This document shows positions 15,666-24,219 of a stretch of 32,050 nt of DNA, in pieces. Position numbers and translations under genes: made by a program. Position 1 is the first letter of the stretch; every line of letters starts with the position of its first letter. Source of the DNA: Crocinitomicaceae bacterium (lineage in GTDB: Bacteria; Bacteroidota; Bacteroidia; Flavobacteriales_D; Crocinitomicaceae); assembly GCA_003247185.1 (NCBI GenBank), contig QKAV01000114.1, positions 1 to 32,050 on the forward strand. The letters run 5' to 3'. Below the pieces are notes generated by a model, which did no database searches, was not told where the DNA came from, and saw nothing but the letters and a program-made list of their open reading frames with translations.

Positions 15666-17960
15666 CTAGCGGATTGCCCGCTCATTAAAGAGAATGTATC
15701 CAAAACTGATCTGAAAAGTAAAGGGGTTGGCTTGTAAAGGAAAGAAGTTGGAAGTGACACGAATGGGCCCCAGAAAACTGTTATAAATCAACGATGCTGA
15801 AGCCATAAATATTTCCCCTTTAAAAGGTTTTGAGTACGCTTGAGAGCCATCATCCAGTAAGTCAAGTTTTACAAACGGCTGATATAAGTATCCATCAAAA
15901 CGCAGATCAAATTTTTTGCGGATACTAAATATGGTATTTACTCCAAGTCCCACAAATTGAGGTGAACGATACTCCGGGAGGAAGTAGGTTTTCGCATCCG
16001 GAACAAGTGAAAAATCAGTCATTGCAAGTAATGAAGCGGTGTAGTTGGCAAATAAGGATTGCGAATTAAATACCATTTGTCCGTGTATGCCAAAGTGGAA
16101 AACAGGCTCATCAATAATAAATGATTGGTAATCCAAAGAAAGGTTGATCCAGCTATGGTGCTTCGTAAAATAATAGTCTACCGGAGAAGTGGAACCTGGT
16201 AAGCTATATTCATCACCATTCACGTATCTGAATTTTAGTCTGAAGTAATGCCCGCTATTGGCAAATTGCTTGCGGTTAAGCGAATTTTGAGTTATTGACC
16301 AACTAAGCGATGTACCATCGAAGTGCGTTACATCGGCGGTGTCCTTATTCGTGAAATTATCTGTCTGATAATAACTGTTATCTATTTGAAAGCCTCTTGC
16401 ATCAAATGAATTTATCATATTGTTTCCAATCGGAAGATCCAGGCGAACACCCGCGTAAATTTCATTTTGAACCAGAAACGAAGGTTTCACATCTTCAAAA
16501 AATGTAGCGAAGCTCCGGAAGTAATCCCATCGGTTTAATGTGAGATAGAAATTGGTAGAGAAAGGAAAGATGACGGGAAGATCTAATTTAACCGAGGCTT
16601 TTGCAGATCCGTAAAATTTACCGAAATAGGATTCTAGTTTCGTCGTTGTCATAACACCTCCCAAAGTTTGATAGGTGAGTCCGAAATATCCTGTATTTAC
16701 CGGCCGTGATGATATGTGTCCGCCGACATCTATTTTAAAATCTTTTGCTTTCCGGATATTTAATTTCAGATCATAGGTGGAATCGGGCTTTAGAGTAAGG
16801 GTTGGATAGATAAAGTCGACCTGAGAAGCACTGTACAAGCGATAATACCGCTTTTCGATTTTTTCCAGTGTTACGAGTTCATTCTTTTTGGTACGGATCA
16901 TTGCTTTTTGAGCAAACTTGAGTCGTTTTCCATCACTTTCAATTTGTACGGAAGAAAATACGGGTTCTTTTTTACTCAGTTTAGACAGGAATTTTGCTCT
17001 TCTGGCTTCAATTTCCATTTTTGTGGAGATTTCAGTCAGGTTCATCAATATGCTATCGATTATGGCAACAGTTGAGTTGTATCCGTCTTCGATTGCCTTT
17101 TCTGCATCGCCGAAATCGAAAGTAGATACATTTGTTTTAGGAATGATGATGTAGCCTTCGTCACAAGGTAACATGTAATCTGTGTGGCTCACCAGCATAT
17201 TGGTTAACTGTCCGATCAGATCATCAGGATCCGGAGGCAGAGCATTATAAGATACATTGCTACCGATAATATAATCCGGAGCAAAATCGTTGAACATTAC
17301 ATCTGCCGGAAAGTTATTGTACAGACCACCGTCAAATAATAGCGTTCCGTCTACTTCGAGGGGTTTTAAATAGAAGGGATAGGTCATTGATGCACGTACG
17401 GCTTCATTGAGACTTCCGTTCGAAAATATAACAGATCGTTTTTGAACGATATCAGAGGCGACACAGCGAAAAGGGACAAACAGGTTATTAAAATCCTGAT
17501 CAAGTTGGGCGGAAGTAATTCCCAGGTATTTCAACATGGTAAAATCCAGAAATGAGGAGGAAGTAAGATTTGTAGGAAGCGATTTCTTTAACAGGCTATC
17601 TTTTGAAAGCGCCAGACTTACCACTCCTGCATGCGCATCTTCTTTTCGCAATAAAAATTCCTGATTGGGCAGATTCTTTCCTTTTGCCATCATCTGAAAT
17701 TCCTCACTCAGTACAAAACTCTCGATTTGTTCAGGGGAAAATCCGGCAGCATACAGACTTCCCACTAATGCCCCTGCGGAGGTTCCGGTTATGTAATCAA
17801 CAGGGATGCCGAATTCTTCTAAAGCTTTTAGAACACCAACATGTGCAAGCCCCGTAGCACCGCCGCCACTAAGTACCAGACCGACTTTTTGTCGTTGAGC
17901 AGTGAGCGGTACGCTAATAATCAATGTGAATAGAAGAATATAAAAACGGACTTTACTCAA
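15666..17960 (-). CDS. patatin-like phospholipase with outer-membrane barrel (type Vd-like)
   Basis: A 764-residue exported lipase fused to a beta barrel. After a signal peptide (cleavage near residue 21, LTAQ) the patatin domain has the oxyanion loop GGGATG (32-37), the nucleophile elbow GTSAG with Ser61, and catalytic Asp210 in DGG; Ser and Asp form the dyad. A linker that may be a POTRA-like segment lies at about 335-410. The last 350 residues alternate aromatic strands, typical of a 16-strand Omp85-family barrel, and end ISFGYILFNERAIR. This is the architecture of PlpD/type Vd autotransporters, so the enzyme is likely on the periplasmic or outer face of the outer membrane. The start is TTG at 17960; no ATG fits. 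Confidence 0.88.
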   Translation of the reverse strand: MSKVRFYILLFTLIISVPLTAQRQKVGLVLSGGGATGLAHVGVLKALEEFGIPVDYITGTSAGALVGSLYAAGFSPEQIESFVLSEEFQMMAKGKNLPNQEFLLRKEDAHAGVVSLALSKDSLLKKSLPTNLTSSSFLDFTMLKYLGITSAQLDQDFNNLFVPFRCVASDIVQKRSVIFSNGSLNEAVRASMTYPFYLKPLEVDGTLLFDGGLYNNFPADVMFNDFAPDYIIGSNVSYNALPPDPDDLIGQLTNMLVSHTDYMLPCDEGYIIIPKTNVSTFDFGDAEKAIEDGYNSTVAIIDSILMNLTEISTKMEIEARRAKFLSKLSKKEPVFSSVQIESDGKRLKFAQKAMIRTKKNELVTLEKIEKRYYRLYSASQVDFIYPTLTLKPDSTYDLKLNIRKAKDFKIDVGGHISSRPVNTGYFGLTYQTLGGVMTTTKLESYFGKFYGSAKASVKLDLPVIFPFSTNFYLTLNRWDYFRSFATFFEDVKPSFLVQNEIYAGVRLDLPIGNNMINSFDARGFQIDNSYYQTDNFTNKDTADVTHFDGTSLSWSITQNSLNRKQFANSGHYFRLKFRYVNGDEYSLPGSTSPVDYYFTKHHSWINLSLDYQSFIIDEPVFHFGIHGQMVFNSQSLFANYTASLLAMTDFSLVPDAKTYFLPEYRSPQFVGLGVNTIFSIRKKFDLRFDGYLYQPFVKLDLLDDGSQAYSKPFKGEIFMASASLIYNSFLGPIRVTSNFFPLQANPFTFQISFGYILFNERAIR

Positions 17961-18010
17961 AATATCGTTCTTTTGTACAAAGAAACAAATTTCTATAAAG
18001 CAAGAGGAGT

Positions 18011-19174
18011 ATGAGATTGTTAAAACTGACTGTTAAAACATTTTACGGATTAGAAGGTGTTTTGAAAGATGAATTGGAAGAGCTGGGATTCAAAGACGTG
18101 GAAATACTGAATAGGGCAGTGCAGCTTAAGGGTACATGGGATGATGTGTATATACTGAATGTGCATTTAAGATGTGCAATTTCCGTACTTGTAGAGTTAA
18201 AGTCATTCAAAATCAGAAAGGAGCAGGATCTTTATGAGCAGTGTTACAATTATCCGTGGGAAGAGCTTTTTGAAGTGACCAAGACTTTTGCAGTCAAAGG
18301 CGCTGTACACAGTGATATTTTCAGACATTCGCAGTATCCGTTTCTATTGGTGAAAGATGCGGTGGTAGATCGATTCAGAGCTCAGACAGGGGAACGTCCG
18401 GATGTCAATGTGAAGACTCCGCAAATACTTCTGGATTTGTATGCGAATAATGATCAGATGGTATTGTCATTCAATACTTCAGGTGCGCCATTATTTCAAA
18501 GAGGATACCGTGAATCAACCGGTGAAGCACCGTTAAATGAAGTTGTGGCAGCTGGGTTGTTACGTTTGTCAGGTTGGGATAAAAAAACGGATTTGATTGA
18601 TCCGTTCTGTGGATCGGGAACCATTGCGATAGAAGCTGCATTATGGGCGGCAGGCATCCCTTCCAATATTGAAAGAAGGCATTATGCATTTAAAAACCTG
18701 AAGTCTTTTGATAACGAAAAATTCGAGCAAATTTTTGACGCGATTGAAAAAAGAGTGATGTCGCTTCCGTGTGATATTTATGCAAGTGATATCAGTGCCG
18801 AAATGGTAACAAAGACGCGTAGAAATCTGAGAGCACTTCCAATAGGCAGGTTTGTGAAGACTGAGGTTTGTTCTTTTGATGAGGTGAAAAAGAAAGGTGA
18901 GAAAGGAATGATCATAACGAATCCTCCTTACGGTGAGCGTATGGGGGATGAAATAGAGGAATTATACAGTGGTATCGGTACGTGGCTGAAACACGAAATG
19001 ACAGGTTATACCTGTTGGATTATTTCCTCTAATATGGAAGCCATGAAACAGATTGGATTAAAACCGGATAACAAGATAAAGGTGTTTAATGGCAAGTTGG
19101 AATGTACCTACCGGTCATTTTCAGTATTTGAAGGGAAACGGTCAGAAGAGTTACAAAAAAAGGCGGAAAGTTAA
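18011..19174 (+). CDS. rlmL: THUMP-domain 23S rRNA (guanine-N2) methyltransferase, RlmL-type
   Basis: A 387-residue class I SAM-dependent RNA methyltransferase. An N-terminal ferredoxin-like/THUMP region (about 1-155) binds RNA. It is followed by a Rossmann methyltransferase with SAM loop DPFCGSGT (197-204) and catalytic NPPY (304-307), the signature of N2-guanine methylation. This matches the N-terminal half of E. coli RlmKL, which modifies G2445; the RlmK half is absent, as in most bacteria outside the gammaproteobacteria. ATG at 18011 is preceded by AGGAG two bases upstream, too close for a normal Shine-Dalgarno site. It is divergent from the patatin gene (50-bp gap). The stop codon lies in the loop of the downstream terminator. 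Confidence 0.9.
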   Translation: MRLLKLTVKTFYGLEGVLKDELEELGFKDVEILNRAVQLKGTWDDVYILNVHLRCAISVLVELKSFKIRKEQDLYEQCYNYPWEELFEVTKTFAVKGAVHSDIFRHSQYPFLLVKDAVVDRFRAQTGERPDVNVKTPQILLDLYANNDQMVLSFNTSGAPLFQRGYRESTGEAPLNEVVAAGLLRLSGWDKKTDLIDPFCGSGTIAIEAALWAAGIPSNIERRHYAFKNLKSFDNEKFEQIFDAIEKRVMSLPCDIYASDISAEMVTKTRRNLRALPIGRFVKTEVCSFDEVKKKGEKGMIITNPPYGERMGDEIEELYSGIGTWLKHEMTGYTCWIISSNMEAMKQIGLKPDNKIKVFNGKLECTYRSFSVFEGKRSEELQKKAES

Positions 19175-19187
19175 TTCCGCCTTTTTT
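19155..19187. terminator. bidirectional terminator between rlmL and gltA
   Basis: GGCGGAA (19162-19168) pairs with TTCCGCC (19175-19181) around a 6-base loop, with seven A residues before and six T residues after. It works in both directions and serves both convergent genes. The rlmL stop codon (19172-19174) is in the loop, so the stem and A-tract are part of the coding sequence. Confidence 0.92.
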
Positions 19188-19206
19188 ATATTTTTTTAAT
19201 CGACTT

Positions 19207-20493
19207 TTAGCGATTGGAAACTTCAACATAAGTTCTTTCCGGAGCCCCGGTATAGATTTGTCTGGGACGACCGATAGGTTCATTATTTGCTCTCATTTCT
19301 TTCCATTGCGCGATCCATCCAGGAAGACGTCCGATGGCAAACATTACGGTGAACATATCAACCGGAATACCAAGAGCACGGTAAATGATTCCTGAGTAGA
19401 AATCTACGTTCGGATATAAGTTTTTCGATTTGAAGTACTCGTCTTCCAATGCTACCTGCTCCAATTGCTTTGCAATATTTAAGATCGGATCATTGATACC
19501 AAGAGAACTTAGTACATCATCTGCGGCTTTCTTGATGATACGTGCACGTGGGTCAAAGTTTTTGTATACACGGTGACCGAATCCCATCAAACGGAAAGGA
19601 TCATCCTTGTCTTTGGCCTTAGCAACATATTTGGCAACATCTCCACCATCGTTTTGAATGGCTTCAAGCATTTCCAATACAGCCTGATTAGCACCTCCGT
19701 GCAACGGTCCCCATAAAGCAGAAACACCTGCAGAGATTGAAGCAAATAAGCCAGCGTGAGATGAACCAACCATACGAACAGTTGATGTAGAACAGTTTTG
19801 CTCATGATCCGCGTGCAGGATAAATAATTTATCCAATGCATCGATTACTACTGGATTTGCTTTGTACGTTTCTGTTGGTAACGAGAACATCAATTGCAGG
19901 AAATTTTCTACATATCCTTTTGTGTTATCGTAGTAATTCAATGGGAATCCCATTTTCTTGCGGTAAGTCCATGTAGCAATTACAAGGAATTTAGCCATCG
20001 TTTTACAGATAGCCTCATACATTTCTTCATCGCTGTTTACATTTACCGCTTTCGGGTTGAATGCTGTAAGTGCACTTGTTAATGAAGAAAGAACTCCCAT
20101 CGGATGAGCTGTTCTTGGGAACCCATCGATAATTCCTTTCATTTCCTCATTTACGAGTGTGTATTTGCGGATGCTGTTTTCAAATTTTTGAAGTTCTGCA
20201 GCTGTCGGAAGTTCTCCAAAGATAACAAGGTAAGAAACCTCCAGGAAATTTGACTTTTCAGCCAATTGTTCGATACTGTATCCACGGTATCTTAAAATTC
20301 CTTCCTCTCCATCCAGAAAGGTGATGGCACTTGTACAAGATCCAGTATTTTTAAATCCCGGATCAATTGTAATATAACCACCTGACATTCCTCTGAAAGC
20401 ACTGATGTCTATCGCTTTTTCATTTTCTGTACCTTCAATAACCGGAAGTTCAATCGTTTTTCCTCCCAATTCTATTTTTGCTGTTTCACTCAT
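19207..20493 (-). CDS. gltA: citrate synthase
   Basis: Condenses acetyl-CoA and oxaloacetate to citrate, the entry step of the TCA cycle (cytosol). The 428-residue length matches the type II enzyme of Gram-negative bacteria. Catalytic residues are His265 (GPLHGG), His307 (FGHRVYK) and Asp364 (NVDFYSG), matching E. coli His264, His305 and Asp362; His230 in HADHEQN is also conserved. The N-terminal beta-rich domain with GSCTSAI and the GILRYRGY strand is intact. ATG at 20493 gives a normal N-terminus. Upstream, TAATTTTT (20509-20502, minus) is one base off the TAnnTTTG consensus. It shares the bidirectional terminator with rlmL. Confidence 0.97.
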   Translation of the reverse strand: MSETAKIELGGKTIELPVIEGTENEKAIDISAFRGMSGGYITIDPGFKNTGSCTSAITFLDGEEGILRYRGYSIEQLAEKSNFLEVSYLVIFGELPTAAELQKFENSIRKYTLVNEEMKGIIDGFPRTAHPMGVLSSLTSALTAFNPKAVNVNSDEEMYEAICKTMAKFLVIATWTYRKKMGFPLNYYDNTKGYVENFLQLMFSLPTETYKANPVVIDALDKLFILHADHEQNCSTSTVRMVGSSHAGLFASISAGVSALWGPLHGGANQAVLEMLEAIQNDGGDVAKYVAKAKDKDDPFRLMGFGHRVYKNFDPRARIIKKAADDVLSSLGINDPILNIAKQLEQVALEDEYFKSKNLYPNVDFYSGIIYRALGIPVDMFTVMFAIGRLPGWIAQWKEMRANNEPIGRPRQIYTGAPERTYVEVSNR

Positions 20494-20592
20494 TTTTGAA
20501 TAAAAATTATCCTGTTAAATTTCGAATCTTTGTTCGGTCGCCTAAAATACTATATAGAGACGATTATGCCAAGCATTTAAAAAAAAAATGAA

Positions 20593-22752
20593 TTAAAGAT
20601 TTTTCAAGGTGTATTCAAACATCATATTGAATAAATGATTTCTTGTATTTCCACCATATATACCATGGTTTTTATTCGGATAGACAAACATGTCAAATTG
20701 TTTGTTTGCCCTTACCAATGCAGAAATCATGTCCATAGAGTTTTGGTAATGAACATTGTCATCTCCTGATCCGTGAATCAATAAATATTTCCCTTTAAGC
20801 TCATTTACGAAGTTGATCGGCGAATTTTGATCATAACCTTCTGCATTTTCCTGAGGTGTTCGCATAAATCGCTCTGTATAAATGTTGTCGTAGTATCTCC
20901 AATTGGTTACAGGCGCAACGGCAATAGCCATTTTAAATACATCCGCGCCTTTCGTTATCGCTAATGAAGACATAAACCCTCCGTAACTCCATCCCATGAT
21001 TCCAATTCTGTCCGGATCAACCGAATTCATTTGCTGTAGTTCTTTTGCTACGGCAATGAGGTCTTCGGTTTCTAATTTACCCAGATTTAAATAGGTCGAT
21101 TTTTTAAATTCACTTCCTCTGTACATCGTTCCTCTCGGGTCAACTGAAACAACTATGTATCCGCTTTGTGCAAGTAGTTGGTGGTACATATAATTGAAAC
21201 CTTCCCAACTATTTGAAACGGTATTTGCACCCGGGCCACAATATACATTCATATAAACCGGGTATTTCTTGCTTGGGTCAAAATTTGCCGGTTTCATAAT
21301 CCATCCGTTTAACGGAATCTCAGCACCTTCAAATGTTAGGAATTCTTTCTGTGCTAATTTGTAGTTTGAAAGGGTTTGAAGTAATTGAAAGTTATTTTCA
21401 AGTACCATTATTTCCTCTCCTTTATTATTGCACAATGTGTAAACCGGAGGGACATTTGCGCTGGAATGAGTCTTAACGAAATAGTTCATCCCTTCTGAAA
21501 ATTCAGCGTCAGATGTTCCCTCAGCTTCACTGATGATCATCTCACTGCTTCTGTTCAATTTAATTTTATGAAGCGTCTTATTGATAGCTCCGTTTTTTGC
21601 AGATGAATAATAGATGAATTCATTGTTTTGGTCTATTCCGTAGAACTCGATAACGTCGTATTCCCCCGATGTAATCTGACGGTTGGATCCGTCAAATCCG
21701 ATTTCATAAATATGGTTGTAGCCGTTAAGTTCAGATGTTCTCAGGATATGCTGACCGTCGTTCAGAATCAGAAGGTTGTCGTCGATCTCTACATAGGTGT
21801 TGGATTTTTCCTCGAAAAATACTTTCGAAGTAGTTCCTTTCTTTCCGGGGGTCACCAAATGGTATTTAAGATGGTTTTGATGACGATTTAAAGTTAATAC
21901 AACAAGTTCATTGTTCTTATCTGACCATTTCAAACGTGGAATATATTCATATTCTCCCAGATCCGTACACATTACTTTTCCTCCTGCCGCAGGTATAACT
22001 TGTAAGCTTACTTTTGAATTATCTTCTCCGGCCTTTGGATATTTATACGTGTAAAGATCCGGATACAATCCGCCATAATATTCAAGTGTGAATTCTTTAA
22101 CGGCAGACTCATCGAAGCGTAAAAAGGCAATCAATTTGGAGTCCGGAGACCACCCGTAGGCTTTGGTAATTGAGAACTCTTCTTCATAAACCCAATCCGT
22201 TGTACCGTTTATGATTTGGTTGAATTTACCATCCGTGGTAAGTTGCGTGATTTTATCCGTCCCTAGATCTTTTACATACAGGTTATTGTTGTAGATGTAG
22301 GAAACTTTTGTACCATCCGGAGAATATTCTGCCAGCATCTGCGGTTTGCGGGTATTGTCCAGAGGCGCTCTTTTGCCTGTTTTGAGATCTAAAACATAGT
22401 ATTCCGCTGTAAAACTTCTTCTGTAAATGTAGCTGGTGTTTGTTGTCAGCAGGACTTTGCTCTCATCGGTATTAAAGAAATAATCATCAAAATCAAGTCC
22501 GCTTAGCATTTCCTGAGAAATGAGAACCTCGCCTTCGGATTCTGCATCTTCAAAACTGTGCTTGGAGATATAAGTTCCTTTATCCGACTCTGTGATTTGT
22601 GAGAAGTGTTTGCCATCTTTCAGGGAGCGGAATCCATTGACACTTTTTCCTACAAATTCATATTCTTTCCAAATCTTTTCAACGCTTAAATCTTGCGCAT
22701 AAATTTGAACCAGAAGACATAAGGATACAAGTGTGATAAAAAGTTGTTTCAT
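20593..22752 (-). CDS. dipeptidyl peptidase IV (S9 family)
   Basis: Releases N-terminal X-Pro/X-Ala dipeptides from peptides, probably in the periplasm. 719 residues from the chosen start; signal peptide MKQLFITLVSLCLLVQIYAQ. The beta-propeller part (about 40-470) carries DWVYEEE at 186-192, the double-glutamate motif that holds the substrate amino terminus in DPP-IV. The alpha/beta-hydrolase part has Ser589 (GWSYGG), Asp664 (GSGDDNVH) and His696 (NKNHGIYGG). All catalytic residues are present. ATG at 22752 fits the signal peptide; the frame is open to 22806 without signal character. A TATTTTTA element at 22784-22777 (minus) is one base off consensus. Likely used for growth on peptides. Confidence 0.93.
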   Translation of the reverse strand: MKQLFITLVSLCLLVQIYAQDLSVEKIWKEYEFVGKSVNGFRSLKDGKHFSQITESDKGTYISKHSFEDAESEGEVLISQEMLSGLDFDDYFFNTDESKVLLTTNTSYIYRRSFTAEYYVLDLKTGKRAPLDNTRKPQMLAEYSPDGTKVSYIYNNNLYVKDLGTDKITQLTTDGKFNQIINGTTDWVYEEEFSITKAYGWSPDSKLIAFLRFDESAVKEFTLEYYGGLYPDLYTYKYPKAGEDNSKVSLQVIPAAGGKVMCTDLGEYEYIPRLKWSDKNNELVVLTLNRHQNHLKYHLVTPGKKGTTSKVFFEEKSNTYVEIDDNLLILNDGQHILRTSELNGYNHIYEIGFDGSNRQITSGEYDVIEFYGIDQNNEFIYYSSAKNGAINKTLHKIKLNRSSEMIISEAEGTSDAEFSEGMNYFVKTHSSANVPPVYTLCNNKGEEIMVLENNFQLLQTLSNYKLAQKEFLTFEGAEIPLNGWIMKPANFDPSKKYPVYMNVYCGPGANTVSNSWEGFNYMYHQLLAQSGYIVVSVDPRGTMYRGSEFKKSTYLNLGKLETEDLIAVAKELQQMNSVDPDRIGIMGWSYGGFMSSLAITKGADVFKMAIAVAPVTNWRYYDNIYTERFMRTPQENAEGYDQNSPINFVNELKGKYLLIHGSGDDNVHYQNSMDMISALVRANKQFDMFVYPNKNHGIYGGNTRNHLFNMMFEYTLKNL

Positions 22753-22871
22753 GTGATTTTTGTCTGTATTTCGATATAAAAATAGTGAACCGAAATCCAC
22801 GACCACGCTAGCTGTGTAAAAGATTAGTGCTTTGTTAATAATTCTTTAACACTCAAACATTTCAAATGACT

Positions 22872-22879
22872 TAATTTTG
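22872..22879 (+). promoter_or_regulatory. candidate -7 element (TAATTTTG) for the 23-31 kb gene series
   Basis: TAATTTTG matches TAnnTTTG. It lies 211 bases before the ATG at 23091, and I see no other perfect element closer to that ATG, so a long 5' leader is predicted. No convincing -33 TTG at 17-23 bases. Confidence 0.4.
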
Positions 22880-22885
22880 TCACGT

Positions 22886-23090
22886 ATTACTGCTGTGATC
22901 TCCTACAGGTTAAGAGAGAAACCGAAACCACAGAGGTATATAACCGAGGCAAAATGAAATGATATAAAATCATACGTATTCAACTTCGGAGGTTAGTTAC
23001 AATAGTCAGGGCTACCTCAGCTGTATAGTTGTATGCGAGGCATTTTACCCAATCGAAATAGCAAATCTTAAACCCCCAAATAATTCAATT
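22886..23090 (+). promoter_or_regulatory. candidate structured 5' leader of the lamin-tail gene
   Basis: If transcription starts after the TAATTTTG element, about 205 bases precede the ATG. Visible hairpins: CTGT (22893-22896) with ACAG (22905-22908); ATGAT (22959-22963) with ATCAT (22969-22973); and a larger one with GGG (23009-23011), CCTC (23015-23018) and GC pairing GC, GAGG (23037-23040), CCC (23048-23050). An independent small RNA is an alternative. Rfam matching could not be done. Confidence 0.35.
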
Positions 23091-24158
23091 ATGAAACGAA
23101 ATCTACTATTCGTGGCTTTGTTAACAGGAGCAACTTCATTTGCTCAGGATTGTTCTGAAATCTTCATCTCTGAGTATGTTGAAGGTGTAGGAAACAACAA
23201 AGCATTAGAAATTTATAATCCAACAAACAATACAGTTGACTTGAGTCAGTATTTTGTTGCGCGCTACAGTAACGGTGCTACAACAATTACTCCTGCAAAC
23301 TGTATTCAATTAACAGGGACGTTAGCTCCTTACAGTGTTCATGTTGGAGTTTTGGATAAAACAGATCCAAATGGGACAGGACAAGATATTCCGGTATGGA
23401 CAGAATTGCAAGCACTTGCTGATGCTTTTTACTGCCCGGATTACAATACTTCAAATACATGGTATTGGAATGGAAATGACTGTATTATGTTAGCGAAAGG
23501 ATCTGCTTCAAATCCTACAGGTGCAGGTACAGTTTTGGTTGACTTTTTCGGTAAAGTAGGTCAGGACCCTAAAAATGCAACTTTGAATACAAATGGTTGG
23601 TCATCTGTATCTCCTTACAACATGACAGCTGCAGAAGGAGGTAATACTTTGGATAGAGTTGTTACGGAAGATCATTCGATGATTCGTAAGTCAAGTGTAA
23701 TGATTGGAAAAAACAGTGTAACTGAGATTTTCGGACCAAGCTATGTTTTTGATCCCTTACTACAATATGACTCAGTTCCAGCTCTTATCGCGAAAACAGA
23801 TCCTGTAACTGGTGATACAATTTTCCAATCTGACGGTGTTACTCCACAATGGGAAGGAAACTGGTCAACACTTGGTAACCACCAATGCGCATGCGGAAAC
23901 GCTTCAGTTGAAAAGAATTCAGTAGAAAACATTACTTTCTATCCGAACCCAACAAAAGGAACATTCTATATCTCAGGAACATCTAATGTAGCTGAAGTAG
24001 TTGTATTCAACGGTCTTGGACAAGAAGTTAAGAACATGAAAAACAACAATGCAGGTGTAATGATCATCAATTTGGAAGGTCGTTCAGGTGTATATCTTGT
24101 TAAAGTAGTCGGTGTTGACGGTAAGGTCAGTACGAAACGTCTAATCGTTCAGAACTAA
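23091..24158 (+). CDS. secreted lamin-tail-domain protein with T9SS C-terminal sorting signal
   Basis: A 355-residue exported protein. It has a signal peptide (MKRNLLFVALLTGATSFAQ), a lamin-tail domain (about 22-120) starting IFISEYVEGVGNNKALEIYNP, a middle region of unclear fold (about 120-270), and a type IX secretion sorting domain (about 280-355) with the usual FYPNPTKG start and VSTKRLIVQ end. The protein should be moved across the outer membrane and released or anchored at the surface. Lamin-tail domains often accompany secreted nucleases, which fits the downstream endonuclease gene; no catalytic site is seen here. A terminator separates it from the receptor gene. Confidence 0.85.
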   Translation: MKRNLLFVALLTGATSFAQDCSEIFISEYVEGVGNNKALEIYNPTNNTVDLSQYFVARYSNGATTITPANCIQLTGTLAPYSVHVGVLDKTDPNGTGQDIPVWTELQALADAFYCPDYNTSNTWYWNGNDCIMLAKGSASNPTGAGTVLVDFFGKVGQDPKNATLNTNGWSSVSPYNMTAAEGGNTLDRVVTEDHSMIRKSSVMIGKNSVTEIFGPSYVFDPLLQYDSVPALIAKTDPVTGDTIFQSDGVTPQWEGNWSTLGNHQCACGNASVEKNSVENITFYPNPTKGTFYISGTSNVAEVVVFNGLGQEVKNMKNNNAGVMIINLEGRSGVYLVKVVGVDGKVSTKRLIVQN

Positions 24159-24174
24159 TTAATCAAATTTTAAT

Positions 24175-24199
24175 GAGGTCGCCCAGGCGGCCTCTTTTT
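24175..24199 (+). terminator. Rho-independent terminator after the lamin-tail gene
   Basis: GAGGTCGC (24175-24182) pairs with GCGGCCTC (24187-24194), including one T-G wobble, around a CCAG loop, followed by TTTTT (24195-24199). It lies 20 bases before the receptor start, so it may set the ratio of the lamin-tail protein to the downstream genes. Confidence 0.85.
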
Positions 24200-24219
24200 A
24201 TGAATTACTTTTTACAGTG

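Larger units (their letters stand above)
22753..23090. other. 338-bp intergenic region between dpp-IV and the lamin-tail gene
   Basis: Longest gene-free stretch of the window. It holds the divergent start region of the DPP-IV gene, a perfect TAnnTTTG element at 22872-22879 facing right, and then about 200 bases with several small hairpins before the ATG at 23091. I find no tRNA, no credible short gene and no riboswitch class I can name. Confidence 0.6.

Noticed and set aside
22753-23090. tRNA, 6S RNA or named riboswitch in the longest gap
   Set aside because: No cloverleaf, and no conserved core such as a cobalamin or TPP box was recognised; only small generic hairpins.
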